The notes under the pieces were generated by a model. The model had not been told where the DNA came from. It did no database searches and saw only the letters and a program-made list of their open reading frames with translations. The position numbers and the translations under genes were made by a program. DNA of 64,000 nucleotides, taken from assembly GCA_001630475.1 (NCBI GenBank), contig KV419436.1:1-64000 (forward strand). The letters run 5' to 3'. This DNA is from Sistotremastrum niveocremeum HHB9708 (Eukaryota > Basidiomycota > Agaricomycetes > Sistotremastrales > Sistotremastraceae). This document shows positions 11,057-23,505 of this stretch, piece after piece (position 1 is the first letter of the stretch; every line of letters starts with the position of its first letter).

Positions 11057-12095
11057 GATCCACTCCCGTGCCTTTATGAAGAGAGATCTCTAAGGACACG
11101 GGTCAATAGGACCCTATGAGGTGGTAGTTGCCTAGTAGAAGCCGGGGCTTCTCGCGCCCAAAGTCTTGTTCCCGTTGTAGTGATGGCGCCGTGAGGCACT
11201 CTGGACTGGCAAGTCGGCACCGATGCGAGGGAAACCAAAGACCCGTGTTAGGAGCATTGTCTTATTCTTTTTGTGGATTGTGAAGTGAGCCGAAAGAAGG
11301 TTTGTCTGTTGCATAACGACTTTCGTCAATTATGGCGTTGCGGTCGTATCCTTTTGTCCCAGGAGAAGGTGGGATTGAAACTCCGCCCCATCCGCGACGA
11401 CTGCTGCGTGTTGGACTGAACGAGGAAGTAGCACCCTCAGCAACGCACTGGGGCTATTGATGGAACTAAATCACTCGAAATCGGTCACATAAATATTCTG
11501 GAATATTTTGAGTGTGTCTTCGTCGAGCATCCACCTAAAGCACAACGATCATGACGGACTACGGACGTGTCGGCTCTTATCTCCATTGGTCTACCTTTTC
11601 ATCTATTTCGGGTACAAGGCAGCCTCAACCTTCCAAACTGGACAGGTCCTTCGACCGCGTTTGTGCATTCTTTACATCTAAGCTGGTCGCTTGCTTCTAT
11701 TTTTTCCGTCATTCCATCCGTTGAACAAAGACAACCCATTCTCAGCAGTTCCGAAGATGAGGTTGCGTCCAGGGAATCGCGCCGGCCACAATTGATTTCA
11801 TCGGAGAACAAGGGACAGTCTGTCAGTTCTCTTCCACAATCCAGTTTTGAGTCATGAACCACCATGGTTTTCCAAATTGAGCTCAAGATAGTGGCCGCAC
11901 TTCGAGTCGAGTGAACCACGTGGCCTGCGGTAACGGGGGCCGACGATGATCCCGTGTCCAGTCGATGTCTAGTTACTCAAGCTTGGTCCTTGTACCTTGT
12001 CAAGTCTCAGAATATTGTCAAAATTTAGGGTCATTAGTCTACAAGGCGTACAAGCTATTCGTTTAGAAACTGCCACAAATAAATCGGTCACAAGA
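11057..12095. other. Intergenic, no gene seen
   Basis: About 1 kb without splice-consistent coding sequence. Overlapping antisense frames near 11570-11920 lack any recognisable feature. It probably contains the arrestin-like promoter and the terminator of the FCP1-like gene. Confidence 0.5.
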
Positions 12096-14001
12096 TCACA
12101 AAGGAACAATACCATCATCTACAGCGATGCCCAATCTCTCGAGGGCAATGCGTCCCTTCTCCGCCCAGTATTCCATCACCTCCTCGCTCTCAAACCACAT
12201 CAACGACGTTGCAGGCGAATTCTGTACATGTACAGCCTTGTCGTTCCCCGCATTTGATACCCAATCTTCTCGCGCTTCACTATGCTTCCGTAAGAGCGTA
12301 TCCAACGTCGACGAGTTCGACTGCCGCTTTTTCGTAGGAGAATCGTCCACAAATATCGGATCGCTCGATGGAGGTTGGCTCGACGGGGGGTGAGGTGAGG
12401 AGCTGGGTACATCCGATCCACCAGATACGTCTGCGGAAAGAGGAGACGAATTCGAATCTTGACCCGTCAATCTTTCCGTTCGCATCCCGGCCCAGAGTCC
12501 GCCAGATCGGATCCAACCCGCAACGTTATCTTCGAACTTCAGCGTCTCGAGTACGCCCACGAGACTCAACAACGTCGGATCCGTGAAGCCCTGATCCATC
12601 GATTCGACAGCCTTCTTCTTCTTCTTCCTCTTCCGTTTCTTCTTTCTCGCCTCCGAAGCATCCTCAGGCGCAGTCTCTGCGATGTCTGCCGCTTCAATCG
12701 CCTCGGTCGGCGCGATTTCGGCGGAGGATTCAACGGGAGGTTCGGCAGCAGCGAGGCTAGCATCGGCGAAACGCTTCGCTTGCATAGCTTCGGTCCACAA
12801 CTCCGAGTCGTATTCTTTGACACAGACATGATTCCAAGGCTGTATTTTGGCTTTCAGAGGCGAATCGTCAACGAGGAGTGTGGTTAGGGCGGAATGAGCT
12901 TGAGGTTTAGTGGACCCAGGTTCTAAATGTAGGGAATGCGGAGGAAGGAGAGACCAAGGTTTCGCTAGATCTTTATAGGTCTGCGTTTTCTGAACTATGG
13001 GTGCACATGAGATCGGAATTCCGAATGAGAGCGATAATCGCACCATAAGCCCTTTGAGATAATCCAAGTGTATCTCGAGCCCAGATAGCAACCAGATTTC
13101 TCTTCTTCAGCACCCCATCTTTTGATCGGTCGACGGGCGCGACTTCATCTTTCCGCGCTATAGTAGGAGTAACTTCTTCCGCTCCAAAACAGCTGCGAAC
13201 CATATCCGCCACACTATGCGGCTGCGCCGAACTCCAAACCATACTATCCAACCACTCTTTCGTCTTCGGATGGAATAGATAATCGCGGAATGAGCTCATA
13301 TAAGGTCTCGGATGAGACGGACGTACACCCCCTGGATAAACGGTGCCTCGATTACCAGAACGGTAGACGAGCGTCCCGTTCAGATCTAAGATCAGGAGTT
13401 TTCGGGAAGGTGGATGAGGATGTGTAGAAGAAGCCTTCTCGGACAAGGCAAGGTAAATGGGTGAAGGTTCGACGGCTTCTGGCAGAGGCGTTGGGGAACG
13501 TTCCTTGCGAAAATGAGTGGGTGAAGTAGGTCTTCGTCGAGGAGATGTGGGCGGGTTGAAAGGGACGGGCTGATGATCGGGCTCTACGACATCCCAATCC
13601 CTCTGCTCCACATCTCCAACTCTTTTACTCTCTGCAACAGTGTTCGCCATAGTGTCAAATTCATTGACATTATTCGAATAGGCAGCGATCCTTGGTAGAC
13701 CAGAGCCGGCACCTAATCCTGGGTCGCGTCCAACTGCCCGCCCTTTCGTTTTCCTAGATGGAGGCATGGCGCCTGATATGCCTAAAGGTTTTGGTAGGAG
13801 ACTGGAAGTGGAAGGGAATGAGGTTCTGTATCTTCGATGTACAGCAGATTGAATAGATCGACTTGATGATGGGCGCCGTGGCAGAGCAGGCCTTCCAGAT
13901 CTCGAACACAGGCTGTCAAAAGAAAGGAGTGGGAGATTAAGAGGTTTCAACGTATCATCTACTCGTCGACAGGTGCATCGATGAAGACTTGTTCGATGCA
14001 A
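12096..14001 (-). CDS. FCP1-homology (NIF) domain protein
   Basis: Two exons are joined across a short intron (about 12997-13045) so that GLSQRAY continues as VQKTQTYKDLAKPW, the classic end of an NIF/FCP1 phosphatase domain. The N-terminal signature KLLILDLNGTLVYR corresponds to the catalytic DxDx(T/V) loop of this HAD-family phosphatase, but its second acidic position is Asn, so activity may be altered. A proline- and serine-rich region precedes the domain. After it come a Lys/Arg-rich stretch (RKKKRKRKKKKK, likely nuclear) and a Ser/Pro-rich tail with FVDDSPTKKRQ, ending GIAVDDGIVPL. Translation could start at 14001, giving an Arg/Ser-rich leader, or at the ATG of MPPSRKTKG at 13767, which I prefer because conserved-looking sequence begins there. 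Family members are protein Ser/Thr phosphatases, often acting on RNA polymerase II or nuclear envelope proteins; the target here is unknown. Confidence 0.75.
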
Positions 14002-14772
14002 CGCCAGGTTCGTGGTCGGGTCGATTTGCTGGCCAAAGCTGGAGAAAGTAGCTTACGTCAGCATCCGGGCGCTAGTTGGGCACCCGCCCGAGACGCTGTT
14101 ACTTTTCGCCTCGACTGCATTGCTCGATTGGTAAAACTGAGCCCAGCGATAATTCACCCAAATTCAATTTGCTTCGATTTCACTGCCATATCTATGGTCG
14201 ATTTCGCATCAAGCGATGCCTGACCGAATCTGGCTCGTCCTCTTCGCCCAGGAACTTGAAGTTCAGGTACATCCAATCACACTGCATCCTGTTCTCGTCG
14301 TAAATTTCTCGACATACTTTGGTCACAAAAAAACAGAACTCAGGGCGCTCTTATTCTATCTAACGACTTATACTGAGCTTTGTATCCTCTCGTTGGGCCG
14401 AAACGGTGTATACAGCATTGCTCGGCGATGTCACATTTCAATCACTTCAGACCCCCTACACAGATAGAAGTGTTGACCGAAAATCTCGCATCATGAGCCA
14501 GTATTACGATATCAATGTTCCAGTCAGGAGACGTGTTGGTCGCGTGACCAAGACGTGAATCCTGCCTTAGAGTGCGATGATTGGGCCTGCCAAGACGACG
14601 CTTGATGACAGGAGGAGAAGAGTTGACAGATCACTGCCTTTGATTGTACGGAACCAATCTCAAAACCGGTGAACGACTCATTTAAGGTACGAACGCTATG
14701 CTGGCATGCTCTGGAACGACCGTATAAGACAGGTCTCTTTCTTCATTTCGATGAACTTCACAGAAAGATTCG
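14002..14772. other. Divergent intergenic region
   Basis: This region lies between the 5' ends of the FCP1-like gene (-) and the DUF7330-like gene (+). It presumably holds both promoters. I see no convincing TATA box, RNA gene or repeat. Confidence 0.45.
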
Positions 14773-15617
14773 ATGTGTTCGGTAAGTTGGATTTCAGCAC
14801 GGAAAATCAATATTCACACATTATCACTATATTTTATAGAACAGAGAATATTACGAAGCCGAAGTTCCGGAGCTCGTAAGAGCATTCACTGCACCCTACA
14901 ATAATGGATTTAACATAAATTTTGAGTAGAATCAATCCATCCCTGAAGATGGCCGTACCGACTTTCTTGAGATCTTCCGCTCCAGCGACATCTCAGGAAA
15001 ATATCTCATCGACACATCACTTCCCCATACACCCGTTATCAACCGGATACGCACCTCTGCCATCGGTCTGAATCCTAAACCAAACTTCGCGGCATACAGC
15101 AAAAAGGGATCACTAGATATCGAAATCGAGCTAGTGAACGGTCCATCAGATCCTCGCGCCATTTTATTTCTCACGGCGAAGACGAGCAGTAAGATTCGAA
15201 TAGTAAGTAATTCCTCAACTCTCACAAGCTGCCCCCGAAACGCAAGAATCACGGCAGAATAACCCCCACGGTGCCCATTTCGCCTTGATAGCAGGTTGTG
15301 GCGGCGATCAATACCTCTTCCTCCCTCGATCATTCATCGGACCAATAGACCACTTCACACATTCCACCAGCCAAGTCAACTTCTCTCCCGACATCAAGCA
15401 AAATCTTTCTATTGTAACCTCGGCTTCAGGACCTCCACCTGAGACAGTCGAATATTTCCATGGTCGATTGGATAATAGTGAGTTCTCTACGTTGAGTGAG
15501 TGGGCGGGATCCTCCGTGAGGCTTAGAATAGAAGAAGGGGCGATGATTCACTTGGTGTATTGCGACGAGATCTTGTCAGAGGATATTTCTAAGCCTACGG
15601 ATTCAAACGCTGATTGA
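14773..15617 (+). CDS. DUF7330-like small protein
   Basis: Four exons can be joined in frame: 14773-14781, 14840-14875, 14930-15202 and 15258-15617. They use GTAAG(T/A) donors and give a 225-residue protein beginning MCSNREYYEAEVPEL. The middle reads DISGKYLIDTSLP, then FLTAKTSSKIRI, QYLFLPRSFIGPIDHF, VNFSPDI and a last block ending EEGAMIHLVYCDE. The order (IxGxYxIDxxLP, beta-strand repeats, a LPRSFxGPI block, a final hydrophobic strand before YxDE) resembles the basidiomycete domain of unknown function DUF7330. There is no signal peptide or membrane segment. The very short first exon is forced by reading phase: the alternative upstream ATG at about 14753 gives a frame that does not continue. 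Function is unknown. Confidence 0.65.
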
Positions 15618-15788
15618 CCCGGGCCCGTGATATCACAGTCGATATGTGTCAATATATACAGAGCTGTCGCGCGTAGGGCGAGCACCGAAAAAATACAGTA
15701 TTCGATACTACTCCAATACATCGATGGATACCAATTTTAGGTTATGATTGCCGGACTAAAAGCTACATTTCTTTCAAGGGCCGACGCC

Positions 15789-17210
15789 CTAGACACGAGC
15801 ATGCTCTAGAAGCCAGAGAACACCCGCCGAAGTATCTTTTCTATACTTCTTTGCAGCCGCCGTGTGAGGCCCGATCAAATTAAACGCGTGCGGCGTTCCT
15901 GGATATCTGATGACAGAGCATCAGCTGTGAAAATGGAGCATTCGTCGGTGAAACAAACATTTCGGTTTTCACGAGGACCCCATTCATGGCAAGAACTTCA
16001 CCATAAACGATCGCTTCGTCTCTCAAGGGATCATGCCCAGCGATCTGGATGAACGTGGGCGGGAGATTGGCATGGGAGGCTGCACGGAGGACAGAAAACC
16101 GTGGGTCGGCGTAATCAGGAATTTTCATGGTTGCTTTGGTTAAGTGTCGGATGAAAGGGATTATCGGTTTTAGAAATTTAATCTCACCGTGAATATTCTT
16201 CATTTCTGACCTCGAGAGAAACGGCCCATGACTCAATTCAAACATCGATTGAAGATCATCTTTGAGCCTAGAAGCCGAACTCCGCATGGTGAAATCTGCC
16301 AGCGGGTAAATATAGCTTACTCAGGTGGATACACCGTTTCTTCGCATAGAAATGGCATCTCGAGAAGCTGACCAGAGATTTTGACAGGGAAAGTAGAATC
16401 ATCGCGCGCCAACAAGGCCAGAACTGCGGCAATATTACCACCTGTCACGAGGAATCAATAGAACCAATTCATACAAGCAAAGTTACGTTCGACGTACCCG
16501 CTGATAGTCCTCCCACTAAAACTCCTTTCCCAAGATCCAACGAAAATTGGGAGGGATTCCGGAGTACCTATAAAGGATGGGTTGGAATTATATGGACTTA
16601 AGCACTTCGAAATGAAAGGAATTTACCCATTTCAGCGCCGCGAATGAATCGTCCACCTGTGTAGGAAAAGGATACTCCGGAGCCAGTCGATAGTCAATGC
16701 TGACAATCACAATTCTCGCATTCACACACAAGTTGCGATTATCATGGTCGTCAACTTCAAGATTGCCCATGACGAACCCTCCTCCTGTTCAGTGTATCAG
16801 TGTGGATGAAGACGGTAGCAATGGATCATCCATTGATATTGACTGACCGTGTGTCCAGAATAAAAGAGGGAAACGCTCATCAGGATCAGTCGACTCTGGA
16901 ATATAAGATCGAGCGTCGATTTCTCCATCTTTTACGGGGATGCGAATATCGGTAGTCGTATAGCCAGACTCTATAGCGCATGTCAACCTCCCTCCCATAT
17001 TACAAGTACGTGCTCAAGACCATTCATTCACTGACCTGGAATCGGAACACGCGTCTTCAAATTCTCAATGTCCCCCTTCTCCTGCTTTCTCATCCCCACA
17101 ATCCGAGCGACAACGACCCCAGTTGGGGGCGGCGATGGACGGCTCAGAACATCAGCGCAAATGGTATCCCATTCAGGATCTCCGAACGTGAAGGCAGAAA
17201 AGCGTGTCAT
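15789..17210 (-). CDS. HSL-family alpha/beta-hydrolase 1
   Basis: This multi-exon gene opens MTRFSAFTFGDPEWD and ends LLEHARV. The oxyanion segment HG...GGFVMG is split by an intron. It is followed by IVIVSIDYRLAPEYPFPTQVDDSFAALKWV, the nucleophile elbow GLSAG, then AGHDPLRDEAIVYG (acid residue) and YPGTPHAFN (catalytic His). This order defines hormone-sensitive-lipase-type esterases (Abhydrolase_3), which hydrolyse short-chain esters and lactones. There is no signal peptide, so it is probably cytosolic. It is the first of five paralogues in the window, all on the minus strand. Its closest neighbour in sequence appears to be copy 2, which follows directly in tandem. It looks intact. Confidence 0.88.
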
Positions 17211-17471
17211 GGTGAAGAACGAAAGTGTGGTCCAATTCCAGAAATGCTTGCGCGTTCAATCCTTGTTCTGTTCATGTGAACGCTTGCGTATACGACTGAC
17301 TACTTGGTTGCGTATGCGTGAGCAACAGAATGAGGTGATCGCATCGGCAATGCGGCCGAACAGACGCCCGGTGCGCGCTTAACTGTCGTCAAGGTACTTT
17401 GACCACCAAATTTCAATCCCACAGCCTCTTTACAATTTATTCAATATGTATCCAGTCCGTCGGACTCGATG

Positions 17472-18843
17472 TTATATCCCAGCCCCTTCCAAAAGCCAAA
17501 TCAATCCACTCAAAGTATCTTTCCTACATTTCCTCGAGACTTCAGTGTTAGGATTAATCAACGTAAAAGCATGAGGAGTTCCAGGGTATCTTCGACGAAC
17601 GTCAGTCTGCCGCGCGATACAAAAGGTCAAAGAATCTTACACTCTAGTCTGGACCGCAATCCCATTCTTCGCCAGAACCTCTCCATAAACGATCGCTTCG
17701 TCCCTCAGCGGGTCACGACCCCCGACTTGGATGAAAGCAGGAGGGAGAGATTCATGGGATGGAGCACAGAGAGGAGACAGTCGAAAGTCGGTATGATCGG
17801 TGACTTGCATGAGCTCTATAATCGTGTTCAATAAGGTGAGAGATCCGTTGAGGGATGAAAACGTACCTGGAAGCTCGTTCATCTCTGTCCTCGTAATGTA
17901 CGGCCCTTCGGCAAGTTCAATCAACGACTGAAGATCTTCTTTCAGCCTGCACATAATCAGAGTACGGTCGACTTTGAGAAGGAGGCGAGACTACTCGGGT
18001 GGATAAGCCTTCTCAGAGCATAAGACTGGGAACTCGAGAATTTGACCCGTAATCTTCCATGTGAATTCAGGATCATCGCGAGCCAGAAGAGTCAAAACGG
18101 CCGCAATATCGCCTCCTGTTATACGGTCAGTTCGCAGATTATCGTCAGAAATTTGATTTTCCGTACCAGCGGATAATCCTCCCACTATAATCCCCTTCTT
18201 GCCATCCACTGAGAATTGTTCGGAATGCTTGAGTACCTAAATATCCAGGGTTAAGGTACTACGTGATACATGTTGCGCCCAACTTACCCATTTGAGCGCT
18301 GCGAACGAATCCTCAGCTTGGGTAGGAAATGGATGTTCGGGGGAGAGTCGATAATCAATAGTAACGATGGAAATCTTGGCACTGGTGCACAGAACTCGGT
18401 TATCGGGATCGTCTGTCTCGAGACTGCCCATGATAAATCCTCCACCTAAACGTAACGCTTTCGTTCAGTCATTGTTCAGTCCATCGAAGGAGGTGCTGAC
18501 CGTGAGTCCATAGAAGTAGCGGAAAGCGCTCGTCTTCGTGGGTTTTCTCCGGGACGTAGGAACGAGCATCGATCTCACCTCCCTCAACCGGGATACGAAA
18601 ATCAGTCGCAGTATACCCAGTAGCTAGACACAGTTTCAACAACGTCAACTCATACCGATAGCAGTTGAACATACTGGGCGCTGGCATCTCCTTATTCATC
18701 GCCAAAGTCTCAGCCTTATCCTGCTCCCTCATCGCAACAATCTGTTCCCGCCAATTAATCTCAGGCATCGGCTCCTTCAACGCTTTCTCGCAAAGAACGT
18801 CCCATTCCGGGTCCCCAGTCGTGTAATGAGAGAAACGAGACAT
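17472..18843 (-). CDS. HSL-family alpha/beta-hydrolase 2
   Basis: This tandem paralogue of hydrolase 1 has the same intron pattern. The start is MSRFSHYTTGDPEWD and the end is WLLEGAGI. Key motifs are FPLLLWTHG, then GGFIMGSLETDD, VTIDYRLSPEHPFPTQ, GKKGIIVGGLSAG, VGGRDPLRDEAIVYG and RYPGTPHAF. The catalytic Ser, Asp and His are all present. The intergenic gap to hydrolase 1 is only about 260 bp. The N-terminal half before the catalytic domain contains the family-specific GDPEWD tag seen in four of the five paralogues (GDHEWD in copy 3). Confidence 0.88.
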
Positions 18844-19228
18844 TGAACGCAGTCAAGAAAGGAGCTAATCGACACGCTAGACCGTCCATGTGCGACATCG
18901 TTGGGCTCGGACGAGCGCGGTGAGAGTTTTTGGTCTGCCGAACACGGCATACTCATGCTACAGCGTCCGGAGATCCCGGAGATCATCTCCGTGAACTAAA
19001 TTTACACTCTCGACACCAGCGACCTCGCGCGTCCATCAGCATAATTAGAACAATGATCAAAGTCTTTTCATTCCAAACTTGAACTAGTGTGAAGAAACGA
19101 TCGCGCGATATCTCCCTGCTGCGGACCCGACCAGGCGTTGTAGATGACGCGTTACTACAGCAACCAATCGAGTTATGAGACGAGCACATTCAAACGGTTT
19201 TCCTCGACTTCAGTCTTGAAACATATAC
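18844..19228. other. Intergenic, no gene seen
   Basis: This is a spacer of about 385 bp between the start of hydrolase 2 and the 3' end of the first aldo/keto reductase. It probably contains the hydrolase 2 promoter. No repeat or RNA gene is visible. Confidence 0.45.
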
Positions 19229-20664
19229 TTAAGAATGACCTGATATAGGTTTTGGTGTATACCTTAGGCAAAGCGCGTGAGTTTCAATATATATCGAGTC
19301 GGGAGCGGAATAAACTCACGGTTCTTCGAGATACTTGATTTCGTCAGCACTCAGACTCTTGCCAGATATGATCGCTTCTTCGAGTCTGTCGCGCTGAATC
19401 CGAAATCAGAAACCACTTCCAACGAGGAATTTATTCAGACATACCGAATTGAAACCAACAATCGGGCTCGACACCTTCGTCGCGATCCAAGCCAACGCGA
19501 CCTGGGCCATCTTCCACCCCTTTTTCTTAGCCAATTCCTCCACTCTCTGGATGATTTGCAGATCGGCATCGCTGAGCTTCCTTTCAAACGGTGTCCCCGT
19601 GGAAGATTCGACTCTTGTCGTAGTGTTCTGATCGGCAGGACGAGCGAGATAACCTCCGGCCAGAGGGGACCAAGGAATAAGGCCGATTCCTGCATGGTTG
19701 CAGTATGCGTTCATCTCCCTCTCCTAAATATCATGGTTTCAGTTACGGAAGAAACGTCACAAAATGGGAAAGCAGACCTCTTCTCGATACAAAAGCGAAT
19801 ACTGGTTTTGCATCGAAACAAACTTCGTCCACCCCTTCTTTTCAGCAATCTCATTCAAAAGCACAAACTCCCAGGTCCACATCGAACTCGCCCCAATATA
19901 CCTCACCTTCCCACTCTTAACCAAATCGTGAAGAGCTTCCATAATCTCCTCCATCGGCGTCTCCTTATCCAGGCGATGGATTTGAAGTAAATCGATATAT
20001 GGCGTTTCCAGCCTCTTCAGTGAAGCGTCGACGGCATTGAATATGGCCTGGCGGGATAGTCCGGACTGATTGACATAGTCTCTGGTATTCTTGAGGCTGG
20101 GGTCACCGAATATTCCGTTCGGTTCGTCGCGCACAAGCCCATAACATTTGGTGAGTATGACCAATTTCTCACGCGGGATATTGTACTATAGCAAACGGTC
20201 AAAGAAAGATCCGAATGAGGAGAATAACAAGATTAACCTTTTTGATTGCCGCGGCGATCACCTTCTCAGACCAACCATCTTGACACACGCATCAGAGATA
20301 ATAACAGGGGTGATATCCACGCGCCGGTCACCTGAATATATATTCGCCGTATCCCAAGTATTGATCCCGCGGTCCCAGGCATATTTCAACAAGGGCAACG
20401 CCTATATCAGAATCGGAGTGAGCACGAGGAACATCGCAGCAACATTCTCGTCGGACGTACTTGATCTTCATTCAAGACCCATTTCTAATATGAGGCGCGT
20501 CAGAAGGCTTCATGCGTTATGAATGATAGAAAGAGACTGACCGCCCACTTGTCACTACCAAAGCTTCCCGCACCAACGATAGGTACGCTAACTCTCAAAC
20601 CAGATTTCCCAAGTCGTTTATACTCGACCTTGGGTAATTCAGATGAAGGGACGGATGTTGTCAT
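19229..20664 (-). CDS. Aldo/keto reductase A
   Basis: This multi-exon gene starts [19 protein letters not shown] at 20664 and ends [13 protein letters not shown]. Catalytic tetrad positions are visible: Asp and Tyr in [10 protein letters not shown], Lys in LVILTKCYG, His in [13 protein letters not shown]-binding segments are PIVGFNSV and the following ERLEEAI-type helix. The overall pattern ([56 protein letters not shown]) fits fungal AKRs annotated as versiconal hemiacetal acetate reductase-like or aryl-alcohol dehydrogenase-like. The small final exon encoding [10 protein letters not shown] is conserved in all four copies here. It is the only AKR copy on the minus strand, downstream of the two tandem hydrolases. 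Confidence 0.88.
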
Positions 20665-21641
20665 AATCGCCAAGTATAATCAAGGAAAAGAGATAGGATT
20701 GAGCGCTGAGGGGTTGAGTCACTGATAGCAGTCCAATATCGCCGTTGTGGAGAACTGGCTACCATCTGCATGCTATTCGAGCTGAAGTATCGTCCGTGTG
20801 AGGATATACTACTAACGACACACTCATACTCGGAGTAATACTACGGAGTAATCATCATAATCATTCTAATAATAGTAGGAGGATTGGAACTCCGATTTCG
20901 GATACATCGATTCATGTCGAACATCACGTGCAGCTCGTCACGTCACTCGTCACCGTCACTTCAACCACCAACTCCAGCCTGCGCAATGACCGTATGGGCA
21001 AAGAGAAGAGCCTCGGGGGGGCCCAGAAGTCCAGGGGAAGGTGTTCCGAGATGATATGAGAGCGTTGAGGGTCTGGAGATGGAGGGACATGATGATAAAG
21101 GGATTTGGATGGGAGCGGATTCAGCGGAAGCCTCTGCACAGGCCAACAACGGTGCGTAGTATTTTGTCTTGCTCAAATTCGATCATTAACGAGGATTAAA
21201 GGTAAGCACGAAGCGTCTCTTCCCACCCTCCCATCAACCGCCTACGGACATGCCAAAGGACAGTCACCCAAGATCATATCGGGCCCAGCTACAACTCTCG
21301 GCCCAGTTGTTTTATTGAAACCTCCTCTGCTCGTGTCACCCCCCCCCCCCCCATCCTTCTCCTCCTGTGCTCTCTTGCATTTGGAAGGACTGGAAGGACA
21401 GTTGAACATTTCAGCTCTCTTCGTTCAGCAGGTCAGTCGGGATCACAATGTCAAGTAAATTTCCATAGCCTCTTCTTAGAGTAGTTGTATGCTCGCTTGC
21501 ACATTAGGTAGAGTCTTGACAATATTATTGCCCTTGTTCATGTAGATTAGTGAGAATACATGGCTTACTCTACGAAACGAAACAAGAATATCGACTTTTC
21601 GACTTGGTGTAGCCTCCCTAGCAGTTACGCGGGTTCGATAT
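20665..21641. other. Gene-poor stretch
   Basis: This is the beginning of a gene-poor island. It contains a poly-G/poly-C pair (about 21006-21013 and 21338-21352), a short CGGAGTAAT direct repeat near 20835-20855, and no supported gene. Confidence 0.45.
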
Positions 21642-21736
21642 CACTATCTCCGGAAGTCCGGGATCACTTGGACATACCCGCGAGATTCATCGACAACCAT
21701 GCCGAAGTGATCTGCCGAGTGTGAGTGTGTCGCGAG
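21642..21736. repeat. 95-bp segment duplicated after the scaffold gap
   Basis: Identical over 95 bp to 24620-24714. Its last 8 bases GTCGCGAG form the left target duplication of the element that follows. The other copy continues without interruption and so preserves the empty insertion site. Confidence 0.85.
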
Positions 21737-22627
21737 AGGACCCCTGTTTATTAGGTATGAGGCCTGAGCCGGTCTCGGATAAGCCGGAGGCGAAATTTTG
21801 AAAAATCTTGGATCCGGTCTCGGATAAATGGCTTGAAACCGGTCGAAATCTTGCAGGAGGTTCTCGGATAAGTGAGGCATTTGGCCATCCATGTTTGGGG
21901 AGGTATTCGGATAAATGTCTCTCAAGCCGACGGCACGCCCATATATATTCCCGTTGCCGGGCCAAGATTTTATCATTTTGTGCCCGTTTTCCCTAATTCT
22001 AGACATGCTCTGGACGCGAGCTGTCAGTATCTAGCTCATCAATCCGGTACAAATCAAATTTGGCCTGCTCCCTGCATTGTCAATAATCCTTCCGCCCACT
22101 AAGCATCAGGAAAAATAAGGAGTCCTTTTTCAACTTTGGAGTACTTTGGAGTACTTTTAAGTCCTCTAAAGTTGAAAAAGGACTCCTTATTTTTCCTGAT
22201 GAATATACCACCTTCAAGAGAAATGCCATCTCTAGCTACTGATATGTCGTTTATCACACACAGTTTCACAGCATGTCATCTATTGACATAGTTCGCACCG
22301 CTGTATGAAGGTGGAGATGTATCTATTCGGTCAATAGTGCGAAGTTGGACTGGCTGAGAGGAAAAAAATTAAGTCTTTTTGGAAATGATGAGCAAGCGTT
22401 TTACGCGTGAAAACTTACTTTCCTGCCATCCACATATGCTGTATATACCATCGAAAATTTTTGGGATTTTTTGGAGGATTTTTTCGCGATCTTTGATCCA
22501 TGATTCGGATAAATCGACCTCAAATTTTGAACTCTGAGGAGCTTTTCGGATAACCTGGGTCGCCGGGGATTCGGATAAATGAGCCGGAGCTCTGGATCAA
22601 ACCTTATATAGCATAAACAGAGGTCCT
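21737..22627. mobile_element. 891-bp non-autonomous TIR element, 8-bp TSD
   Basis: The ends are inverted: AGGACCCCTGTTTAT at the left, and AGGACCTCTGTTTAT when the right end is reverse-complemented. The element is flanked by a perfect 8-bp direct duplication GTCGCGAG (21729-21736, 22628-22635). Subterminal TCGGATAA motifs recur in both arms in opposite orientation. The sequence at 24707-24728 reads straight through the same site without the element, which confirms the boundaries independently. The 8-bp duplication suits hAT or P-type elements. No transposase is encoded. Confidence 0.85.
22104..22201. repeat. 98-bp perfect foldback (34-bp arms)
   Basis: Arms 22104-22137 and 22168-22201 are perfect reverse complements (starting CATCAGGAAAAATAAGG). 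They enclose a 30-bp loop containing two GGAGTACTTT units. The foldback lies at the centre of the 891-bp element, so it is either its core or a nested MITE. Transcription through it would give a long perfect hairpin. Confidence 0.9.
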
Positions 22628-22635
22628 GTCGCGAG

Positions 22636-23505
22636 TCGTTTACCCTCCGACACCCAGTAATGGCGATGGCTAGAATTGCACGACTCAAACGCGATCGCGA
22701 CTTGAAAAAGCTAAATTTAAACTCCGAGCTGGCAATGCCGGCCGTTCTGCCGAGTCTGTGGCTTTCGGCAACGGTGAACCGATCATGTCGATGGGATGAT
22801 CAATCCGCATCGATTATCTTTCGCTCAATCCCAAGTCTTTCATATTTGGTCTTTCAAGTCGAAGTTCACGATCAAATTCGCCCTTGCCCAGTCCACTCCA
22901 GCCCAATCTAGTACTAGTGCAAGTGTGGCTTTCATCTCCGTCGCGAGTACATCAGATCGATGTCGATAACCCGTGTTCCATCCGGTATAAAACCTGCATC
23001 GATCCTTCTTGTTCAACTCCCGTTCCAGGACTGTCCATTGACAGCAGCGCAACATTACCTTTTGTTTTCGAGACCAGTGGTTGGGGCAGAAGTGTCGCAA
23101 TCGCTGACCTCGACTTCGACTTTTTGATCGTTCTATCAAGCATCACACAACAAACATGGAACGTTGGACACCAAACACCGAATATCGTATCTTGAACTCG
23201 CAGATTATTCTCATGACAAGACCTCTTGCGCCAGCGAAGCTTGCTTGGAAATTGAAGACATGAGATGGTCAAATGGACAACAGGACGTCAGGCGACTCGT
23301 GCTCCGGGTGTCGGTCTCCATCCATCCATGGTCATTGATACATCACTTTCAGTCGATATCGAGAGCAGCACTGGACATCGTGACTTCTGTTTGCAAAGCT
23401 ATTCCACTTTCGCTCCATAGCCTATCCCGAACCTAGGCGCTGCCAGGAATCTCTATCTTTTTATGGTAAAGCTCGACACCCCAACAGTCCAAGCCGGATG
23501 CCTGA
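22636..23505. other. Stretch without a supported gene
   Basis: Several medium-length frames overlap on both strands near 22840-23436, but none has a start, splice sites and a recognisable product together. It could hold a decayed host gene. Confidence 0.35.

Noticed and set aside
11567-11919. Overlapping antisense frames of about 100 residues
   Set aside because: No splice context, no recognisable family, and both strands are open, which is typical of chance.
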